Part shown: positions 54,385 to 62,000 of the stretch, piece after piece | How positions within the stretch are numbered: position 1 is the stretch's first letter | How the letters are laid out: each line of letters starts with the position of its first letter | Made by a program: the position numbers and the translations under genes | Assembly: GCA_009746045.1 (NCBI GenBank) | Contig: RPFO01001075.1 | Location: forward strand, 372,501 to 434,500 | Reading direction: 5' to 3' | Source of the DNA: Mesostigma viride | Lineage: Eukaryota; Streptophyta; Mesostigmatophyceae; Mesostigmatales; Mesostigmataceae | DNA length: 62,000 nucleotides | Notes under the pieces: model-generated | What the model was told of the DNA's origin: nothing | Seen by the model: the letters and a program-made list of their open reading frames with translations, nothing else | Databases searched by the model: none

Positions 54385-55490
54385 ACAACATGCTGTCGCG
54401 TTTGCGTGCCATATCATCCTGGACTGGTTATTACCGCTACTTGGAATGCATCCACTATCAGCAGTAATCATGTGTGAGATATGCCACCTCCCCCCCGTTT
54501 AAAATGAGAATGAAAGGTGCGGTCCTTTAACGGCACCGCCACCTTCATGACAGGCAATCCGGCCCAACCAGCCGATTCTTGAGACCATGCTTTATCATCA
54601 AAGCAACCAAAAGACCTTTCAATTCCAATGAGATACATGACGAATTACAAAGAGTGTCGAGTTGTAATGTTGTAGTTATAAGAGCAGCTGTGAGGTCCCT
54701 TGGTTGACGCCACTGCAGGCCCCTTGTGGCGGCAGTGCGCGTGTGTTCCCGACCTAGTTCCTACTGGCATTCTTGCCAACGACGACCAGGGTGCCCGAAG
54801 GCCCTGTCCCTTGTCTCGTTCTCAGTCTTACACACATTCTTAACAAAACCAATACATTGTCATATCCGTCAGTCCATCCTCATGGCAACTGACTGCATGC
54901 AACCACTCACGGGGGCTGCTCCGGGCTGCTCGAACTATTTCACCCGATGAAGACAACAAACCAGTTGTGAGGGAGAGAAACGGACGAACAACGACCACCA
55001 TGGTTCGTTGCTCATCCTTCTATACTGCTCAAAGCTCAAGCCTGGCGGCTGGCGCCACTAGCGCCACTTTAGACATCAGCCAATCATAACATTGTCTAAT
55101 TTCCGACAAGCTAAACTTCAAGCTTTATCTGTCAAGCGAACACAAATATACAAGGGCAAATCTATCGGCTATGCCAGGCACCGCCTGGGGCTTCCTTGCA
55201 TTTGTGTCTGGTGTCCCACGTTGAAATTCTGAAATTGCACATCTGCTCAGTGCCTCGCCGGCTTGCTGTGCACCAGCATTCGGCAAACTGCCCTTGTGAC
55301 GAATGTCAGTGAAATTCAGGTCCGCCCAAAAGTTCCGTCAGCAAATTCAGCGGACTTGGCGCGTGAGTACAACTGAGATCTGCGGCGTCAGTACCGAGCC
55401 GCGGTATAGCAACCCGCACAAGGCTGCGGACGTCAGAAGTACGCTAAAATCTGAATTGCGGACGTGATAGATCACGGACGCGACAATGCA
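54385..55490. repeat. Diverged copy of the 1-2.5 kb repeat
   Basis: Starts GCTGTCGCGTTTGCGTGCC as at 1049 and then follows the 60-1048 sequence at clearly lower identity (CACTCACGGGGGCTGCTCC, GAACAACGACCACCATGG). Confidence 0.85.
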
Positions 55491-57080
55491 AACACGTTGC
55501 CGTACCTGGCTCATTCACGTCCCGCCCGGATTCTGCTGCATGGCCGGCACCCTCATATCTCACACATACTAGTGCGCTACAGGCTTAGGCCGCCATAGCC
55601 GCATCATGCATGCATCCGCTATGGTTACTACGTTGATATTCCGTGCAAAGATGACCTACAAACGCATCCGCAATCCCAGCAAACCTTGCAGCAGATGTCC
55701 CGTACCAAACCTGGATGCTCGGGCTCAGGCGCAGACTGCTCGGCCATACAGAGAAAATTGAAATATGGTAAGCTATAACTCATATGGCACTGACGACCAA
55801 GAAGGCAGTATTTTCCTACCTGTATTTTCCCAGTCCTACCAATCTGGCCATGCCTGACCTACGAAAAACACGCATCGTCATTCTGAGAGACATTCTGAAC
55901 CGTCTCAGGCCGCGAGACGCAAAAATTTCCGTGATAACGGCACGTTGGCAGCCATATCTCGATACGCGCGTGCGCGAGTGAAAATTTCCCGCCAAAGTCA
56001 CGTGATACATTCTCAATTCACGTTGTAATAACCAGGCTATGGCGAATATACCCCCCAAACCTATGCACCACCTTCACATCAGTCCGGCGCAGCGCCGGTA
56101 CCACCCCGGTAATTCCCGCGCGAAAGTTGACGAAATTCGGTGCGCGCGTGCAATGTTGACTGAAATTCACCGGTGTGCACGGCTATGGTGACGCGAAAAT
56201 TTATTGCGAGCTGATTACGCAACCATTTTGGACGTTATTTCGCTTGTTCGGACGTTGATTACATAAGGAAAAGTATCGTAGATTAAAAAACCTGAAAAAC
56301 AGTTTCTTTTTTTTCTGCAGCGAGGGCACGTGGGCAGCAGGCGGGCGTTTTGCACACCAACCGGCCCGACCCGTGTGTGTGCAAGGTAAGACACAGACAG
56401 GAAAAACATGCTCTCGGCGGTCATGAACACATTCTACCAGTTCCTAACATCATTTCAAAGAAACCCAGCGATGGATTTCCCTTAATTTTGCGTTTCCGAT
56501 TTTTACGCCCCTTCCGCGAAAAAGTGAGAATTATAGGAGCGCTGACAGGGGCACCACTGCATGTCGTGCTTTTAATCGCTTTTACGTCTTTTCTTGCAGC
56601 TATATGACTTCCCTTGGGCGCAGCAACATCGCCCGGTGTTTATCCTGCGGGCGGGGCTTGCTGGCCCCGTCCGGAGTGGGCTCGGGGTGCGGGAAAAACC
56701 ACAGCTACTGGTTTATAACGTCGACAACCCCCCATTTTCTGGTCATTAACCGGCGTATTCTTGTGGTTTAAGCTTCCGGCGACGGGCGAAAAGAGCTCTT
56801 ACCATGACGGCATGCTCTGGGGAGGCGTTCCGAGAAGGACTGGGGCGGGCAGGCAAATTTACACACGACAGTGCCCGCACGTCGCCTGCGCACCCCGGCG
56901 TACAAGGCAAAGCGCAGTGTTTCCCTCCTGGACGGCCCATCGCTGCCTTTGCCGGGCGGCATGTTGGGGAGGCGGCTCCTTCTTCCTTTCTTACCGCCCG
57001 TTTCATAGTTCATACCCCGTGAGTTTCCCAACGGAGGCGTGTTAATGATGAGCGGCTGCATGCATGAATGAACGGGTGTA
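55491..57080. other. Unassigned stretch
   Basis: About 1.6 kb with several short ORFs (up to 94 aa), none of recognisable family. No repeat relatives seen in the window. Confidence 0.4.
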
Positions 57081-57485
57081 TGAATGAGGGAGGGGGGAGG
57101 GAGGGAGGGAGGGAGGGAGGAGGGAGGGAGGGAGGGAGGGAGGGAGGGAGGGAGGGAGGAGGGAGGGAGGGAGGGAGGGAGGGAGGGAGGGAGGGAGGGA
57201 GGGAGGGAGGGAGGGAGGGAGGGAGGAGGGAGGGAGGGAGGGAGGGAGGGGAGGGAGGGAGGGAGGGAGGGAGGGAGGGAGGAGGGAGGGAGGGAGGGAG
57301 GGAGGGAGGGAGGGAGGGAGGGAGGGAGGGAGGGAGGGAGGGAGGGAGGGAGGGAGGGAGGGAGGGAGGGAGGGAGGGAGGGAGGGAGGGAGGGAGGGAG
57401 GGAGGGAGGGAGGGAGGGGGGAGGGAGGGAGGGGAGGGGGAGGGAGGGAGGGAGGGAGGGAGGGAGGGAGGGAGGGAGGGAGGGT
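57081..57485. repeat. (GAGG)n array
   Basis: About 400 bp of AGGG repeats with several 1-base slips. ORFs of 200-315 aa are artefacts. Confidence 0.98.
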
Positions 57486-57489
57486 ATGA

Positions 57490-57710
<221 letters not shown>

Positions 57711-57794
57711 CCCAAGTATGCCTTCCTGCATTGTAAATATGATGCATAATGTAATGATGTGTTGTTTGGAACCTTCTGTACACCAAGGTGGAAT

Positions 57795-58560
57795 GATTGC
57801 CATGAAATCCTTGGAAGAACAATAGAAAGCTGCTTTTTCTGTGGTATTTATGCTAGCATCTGTCACCAATTTGTTATCCAACCAGCCTGAAGCTTTGTGG
57901 GCAGGCTGCATGGGATTTGTTTCGAACATGTGCCAAGGTCCAGGTCCAACTGAGTTCATTTGATGTCATTATATATGCACATGTGTGATGAAACCCTTGA
58001 AAAACCATGAAAAACTGCATTTTTGTGGTATTTATGCTGGCATTTGTCACCAGTTTGTCATCCAACCAGCCTGAAGCTTTGTGGGCAGGCTGCATGGGAT
58101 GTGTTTCGAACATGTGCCAAGTCCCAGGTCCAACTGAGTTCATTTGATATCATTATATATGCAAATGTGTGATGAAACCCTTGGAAAACCCTGAAAAACT
58201 GCATTTTTGTGGTGTTTATGCTAGCATCTGTCACCAATTTGTCATCCAACCAGCCTGAAACTTTGTGGGCATGCTGCATGGGATGTGTTTCGAACATATG
58301 CAAAGTTCCACGCCCAACTGAGTTCATTTGGTGTCATTATATATGCATATGTGTGATGAAACCATTGGAAAACCCTGAAAAACTGCATTTTGGGGGTATT
58401 TATGCTAGCATCTGTCACCATTTTGTGATCCAACCAGCCTGAAACTTTGTGGGCATGCTGCATGGGATGTGTTTATAACATGTGCAAAGTTCCAGGCCCA
58501 ACTGAGTTCATTTGATGTCATTATATACGCATACATGCCAGAAAGTGCTGAAAATTCGGT
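57795..58560. repeat. 184-bp tandem repeat, four units
   Basis: The word ATGCTAGCATCTGTCACC (with variants) starts at 57850, 58034, 58218 and 58402, an exact 184-bp period. A fifth partial copy begins near 58567. Unit identity is high but not perfect. Confidence 0.95.
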
Positions 58561-58754
58561 ATTTTTATGCTAGCAAATGTCACCATGTTACCATGCTGCC
58601 GACTCCCAAAAAATTATTTGACCACATATGCCACCATAAGATATCTGATTAGGCACCTTGGTGCCAAATTTGAGGCCAAACTAATCATTAGCCTATCCTA
58701 GAATAATTTTCAGGGTGGAAAAATGGCTTTTTGGAATGATGTGTTCAGTGTACA

Positions 58755-58860
58755 GGCATACGGCGTATAATACGCCGTACGATGCGTATTATACGTCCAG
58801 TGAACAGCCATACGGCGTATAATACGTCGTATGGCGCGTATTATACGCCATACGCAAGAT
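58755..58860. repeat. Double palindrome of TACGGCGTAT
   Basis: TACGGCGTAT and ATACGCCGTA around a single base (58759-58779); a second, slightly imperfect version at 58811-58831 and its complement at 58835-58855. The block can fold into several alternative hairpins. Confidence 0.85.
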
Positions 58861-58884
58861 TTCCGTATGAAAATGGGAAAAAAA

Positions 58885-58982
58885 ATACGCACTGCGTATT
58901 TTTTGCGTATTTTTTGCGTATTGCGTATTTTTTGCGTATTTTTTGCGTATTGCGTATTTTTTGCGTATTTTTTGCGTATGAA
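58885..58982. repeat. TTTTTTGCGTA minisatellite
   Basis: Three 28-bp units TGCGTATTTTTTGCGTATTT-like, themselves built from 11-bp steps. Confidence 0.95.
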
Positions 58983-59660
58983 CCTCGTTCGAAGTAGCTT
59001 CTGGCATCATTTTGGACGGCACGTGGAGCCGGAACTAGATGCAGGTGCCAAGCTGGCCGTGCATGTACGACTGTACGTGCATTGCTGCAGATTGCTGCGT
59101 GTCGGACTAGGGTCTAGGAGACGAAGGACGAGGAAATTAGGTGACGAAGTTATGTTGTCTGCCAACAAGGGCGCGCATCTGGCACCTAACATTTAATCGT
59201 AGCACAATTGACATCCAGCCAGGCACCATGGCTAGCGACGGTGATGGTGTGGGTCTATGGAACACGATGTGTTACGTCGCGTAACAATTCGTTGTAGTTA
59301 CGGACGTAAATTAGGTCTTTTGCCTCGGTTGTCCCTAGGTTTACGTTTAGGCTCCTACCGGGACATTATTGTCCTCGTAACAGTACTGTGGTACATTGGG
59401 TGCCGTTGGGCGCCGCGCCGCGTACTTTACTAGTGGTCCTGATCCTGTGGTAGAATGTAGTGGACCAGCGTGCATCAGTAGATGTAGTGGACCAGCGTGC
59501 ATCTGTAGGCGAGGGCCATGTCGGCCCGAGCGTGTTGGACCGTTGGTGACCATTTATGCGTGTTCTACCCCTTGTGTGTGCACTCGGCGTGTGTTAAATG
59601 AATTGACACATTTAGGCTTGGGTCACGGCAGTGTAGTTGTGTTTCCTTCCTCTATTCCTG
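58983..59660. other. Unassigned stretch, possibly LTR of the downstream element
   Basis: No coding potential beyond short ORFs. TAGTGGACCAGCGTGCATC is duplicated at about 59457-59503. It may include the 5' LTR of the 60-62 kb element, but no partner lies in the window. Confidence 0.35.
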
Positions 59661-59673
59661 GAGTAAACGGGTT

Positions 59674-60048
59674 TTGATAAATGGTTGTATGGCGTATTAT
59701 AGTAACACTTACGTTAATGCATTGAGATCAGCTCCGTCACGTTCGTCTTTCGCCAGAGGGTTAAGTAGAGGAGGCCTGACCAGTTTAGGTAGTATCAGGC
59801 CCATTAGAGGTAGAGGTGGAGGTAGATATCCGCGGCGTAACAATGGTTCCGGAGGAACTTCAGTAGGTAGTGAACGAGACGACTATCCCTTGCCACATAC
59901 ACCTTTTCAAGACCCCTTCCGCGTCCAGGAACAAGAAGTCGACACTTCCTTGATAGGTAATGGGCGGGTCGCCTTCAAGCTAGGAGCGTCGTGCTGCCCG
60001 TTTCGGGACACGCTCTACCTAGAAGCTAGACCTGCTCACAGCGGATAA
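59674..60048 (+). CDS. Small arginine/glycine-rich ORF, unknown
   Basis: A 124-aa ORF with a basic RGRGGGRYPRRNNGSGG segment (about residues 45-60), otherwise without known motif. It lies upstream of the viroplasmin-like ORF. It could be a leader protein or chance. Confidence 0.3.
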   Translation: MINGCMAYYSNTYVNALRSAPSRSSFARGLSRGGLTSLGSIRPIRGRGGGRYPRRNNGSGGTSVGSERDDYPLPHTPFQDPFRVQEQEVDTSLIGNGRVAFKLGASCCPFRDTLYLEARPAHSG

Positions 60049-60363
60049 ATCCTTTCGTAGTTAGCCTGTCCTTCGCCTTGTTTTCCTGCTTACGGTTGTT
60101 TCCTGCCTTAGATAGGGGAGTATTACTGTGCGGAGACGATTAGCGTCGCAGTACCTACACCTTTTTCCTTGTGCTGCTGCTTTATTAGACGGCCGCACCC
60201 GCAGAGTTACGGGGCGCTGTGTTAGGACGAGCGCTGGATATCCGGCCGCTGACTTAGGACGAGAGCTGGAAACTCCGCCCTCCTTCTTCTTTCGGTGATC
60301 CAGATCGTCCAGCTAAGTCGCCTACCCCTACCTCGTCTAGCTTGACATCACAAGACACGCCAG

Positions 60364-60860
60364 GTGAGTTATCATGAGTCAACGTCGTGTTTTTACTGCG
60401 CCTTCCCATTCTTCTAGTGATAATAGTTTAGCTAAGTATTACGTAGTTATTACCCCTCAATGGTCAGCCATTTTCCTCTCTTGGTCAGATGCTAGGAAGA
60501 TAGTGCAAAACCGTACATATAATGTAATTAGGTATAAGAAATTTGTTACCTTCGAGGAAGCTCAACAATTCCTTATAGACCATAGCGTATCAGATCTAGG
60601 CCTACACGTACGTTCTACTCCTCATGGTCGCCCTCCTGTAGAAGCTCTAGATTTTGCTACCCCTCCTTCGTCTCCCCCTAAGAGGGCTGCATCCTCATCT
60701 AGCTTAGATACTCCTCTCACCTTAGAATTCGGTTCCCTATCCATTACTGTTGTTAAAAAGGATTGATTTAAATTGTTCCTTTCTTTTAAGCCATTAAAAT
60801 CTTTTCCTTTTCTTTCCTTGCCTTATATTAGGCCTTGTCCTTTATCCTTGTTGCTTTCAG
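60364..60860 (+). other. Candidate intron enclosing the viroplasmin-like ORF
   Basis: CAG-GTGAGT at 60361-60369 is a consensus donor; TTGTTGCTTTCAG ending at 60860 is a consensus acceptor. The enclosed 497 bp contain the whole ORF 60374-60766. Splicing would bring the leader next to the gag region. Inferred from consensus only. Confidence 0.45.
60374..60766 (+). CDS. Viroplasmin / RNase H1 N-terminal-like domain protein
   Basis: A 130-aa ORF. Residues about 20-68 (starting KYYVVITP, through SWSDARKIVQN, ending KKFVTFEEAQQFL) fit the Cauli_VI / RNase H1 N-terminal pattern: aromatic YYVV, a WSDA-K-V helix, a basic strand and KKF-T-EEA. In RNase H1 this fold binds RNA-DNA hybrid; in plant pararetroviruses it is part of the inclusion-body protein. 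The C-terminal half is proline- and serine-rich and unstructured. It sits just upstream of a gag ORF and inside a candidate intron, so it probably belongs to a retroelement. The frame is intact. Confidence 0.7.
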   Translation: MSQRRVFTAPSHSSSDNSLAKYYVVITPQWSAIFLSWSDARKIVQNRTYNVIRYKKFVTFEEAQQFLIDHSVSDLGLHVRSTPHGRPPVEALDFATPPSSPPKRAASSSSLDTPLTLEFGSLSITVVKKD

Positions 60861-60941
60861 TTAGATTTTTGATCATTTACTTAAACAAAAATGGATCCAG
60901 TGGGTGGTAACTGTCGCCTATACCTACCAATACTCCTACTA

Positions 60942-60975
<34 letters not shown>

Positions 60976-60999
60976 CCATAACAACAATCGGGTAACCGA

Positions 61000-62000
61000 C
61001 GGGACTCACTTGAAACGGTGCACCATCTCACTCCTCAAGGTAATCTTCGTGCCTCACCTCCTTCTCCTCTTGCTGATGGTCGCCGTCGTCCCTCACTTAC
61101 CCCTCCTACCTATGAACAACGTCAACGTATGCAAGTCAGATTTAGTGATGACCCTTCCCTTACCCTGAACCAGGCCCCTGCCCCTCCTGCAACCTTGGCT
61201 CAACCCTCCAGCAGGTCCTCACTAACTAACAATGTTTTTAGGCCTCCTTCCCACCCTGTTCCTTCCATGCCTGCTCTTAACACGGGTCGTGCCTCTGCCC
61301 CTGTCGGTCCTTCTGGGCGCCCTAGTGCAGTTCCCTTTTACCCACCTGCTTCCTGGTCCTACCCTGAGACGGCCTATGAGGCAGCCCAGGTCCCTACCCG
61401 TGTGGCTGATTTAGAAGTTAATAGTGATTTCAGCACCATGCCCTTAGATGATAGAAATTATGATCATTTTGCCTATTCCTCTCTTCGTGAGCAATATACT
61501 GTCCCCTTCTCTTATGGGCACCAGCCTGAAACGGTGGCCCCTTCTAGACCCCTACCCAAGACTTTTCCTCTTCCTTCCTTCTATCCCGCTTATGTAGCAG
61601 TGGAAGATAGTGGCCCTATGGGAAAAACTGACTCTTCTAATCCCCCTAAGCCCCCTGCTCTTCCCCTCTTTGCTAACCTTCCCAAGCTGGATGTCAAGTC
61701 TACCCCTCAACAGTTTTTCACCTTTATTATGTTGCTTACCCAGAACACGGAGTCGTGGCAGAATCATAATAGATGGCGTCTTTCTGATGCTGTATTAGTT
61801 CCTCACTATCTCACAACCTGTATTACTCCTGAGCTTGCTAACCTCATTCAGTGTGAGTCTTTGGCCTCTCATGCCTACCCTAACTCTGTAGCAGAATTGT
61901 TTAAGCGTTTAGAGAACCATTTAGTCCCTCCTGATTCAGATTGGCAGGATAGATTAGCCTTTGGTACCTTGCAGCAGGGTACTAAATCATTTAAGGAGTA
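61000..62000 (+). CDS. Retroelement gag, partial (runs off the window)
   Basis: One frame is open from about 61000 to the end of the window. The first 200 residues are proline-, serine- and arginine-rich. From about 61670 it becomes gag-like: FANLPKLDVKSTPQQFFTF, NRWRLSDAVLVPHYL, LFKRLENHLVPP, then DRLAFGTLQQGTKSFKE, the last matching the L-x-QG-x-S-x-x-E pattern of Ty3/gypsy-type capsids. The start is uncertain: an in-frame stop lies at about 60975, and an ATG with a 9-asparagine run (60941) is in another frame, which points to a 1-base slip in the AAT repeat or to splicing. First in-frame ATG about 61130. Confidence 0.65.

Overview
The window is eukaryotic, transposon-dense DNA. No confident single-copy host gene was found, and neither was an rRNA, an intact tRNA or a CRISPR array. 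The evidence for a eukaryote is LTR retrotransposons of Ty1/copia and Ty3/gypsy type, L1-type LINE ORF1 genes, consensus spliceosomal junctions, long tetranucleotide arrays, and a primer-binding site of the initiator-Met tRNA type that is common in plant and algal copia elements. A green-lineage alga or another protist is a reasonable guess, but the sequence does not settle the taxon.

Layout. 1-2.5 kb: a near-identical tandem repeat (period 1485 bp) with a diverged relative at 54.4-55.5 kb. 2.5-7.1 kb: a pile of LINE fragments on both strands, including an ORF1 followed directly by its 3' end, with TTAA/TTTAA tails. 7.1-8 kb: a copia fragment and a GTTACGG-rich block. 8-10.7 kb: a dispersed repeat with decayed coding exons and TGGG-rich DNA, present inverted at 45.4-47.3 kb. 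11.2-11.7 kb: a 450-bp CATC/CCTC array. 11.9-20.8 kb: a LINE ORF1 split by a copia-like LTR element (E1, 12078-19888). 20.9-29.9 kb: short tandem repeats and a palindromic minisatellite split by a second member of the family (E2, 21404-29612) whose LTRs look identical. 30.9-32.5 kb: a 51-bp minisatellite. 33.4-42.9 kb: a third copia-like element (E4, gag and integrase on the minus strand) split by a 6.6-kb LTR element with no recognisable pol (34391-40990). 43.7-45.4 kb: a TTAA-flanked terminal-inverted-repeat element. 47.7-50.2 kb: a 2.55-kb non-autonomous LTR element. 50.8-53.2 kb: the 5' end of a further family member (E3) whose LTR is split by a 1034-bp palindrome made of palindromes. 53.2-54.2 kb: a gypsy RT/RNase H fragment. 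57.1-59 kb: stacked arrays (GAGG, TGCG, a 184-bp unit, a TACG palindrome, a TTTTTTGCGTA minisatellite). 60.4-62 kb: the 5' part of a retroelement with a viroplasmin/RNase-H1-N-like ORF followed by a gag that runs off the window.

The elements explain each other. Target-site duplications fix several insertion boundaries and give an insertion order: LINE ORF1 before E1, minisatellite before E2, E4 before the 6.6-kb element, and gypsy fragment before E3 before the palindrome. E1, E2, E3 and the palindrome all end in AGTT...AACT with 5-bp duplications where these can be read. The most unusual observations are the gag-integrase-protease-RT-RNase H order in E1 with a DTN protease triad, the hierarchical palindrome at 51860-52893, and the viroplasmin-like ORF enclosed between splice signals upstream of gag at 60.4 kb. 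All calls come from reading the sequence; no database search was possible.
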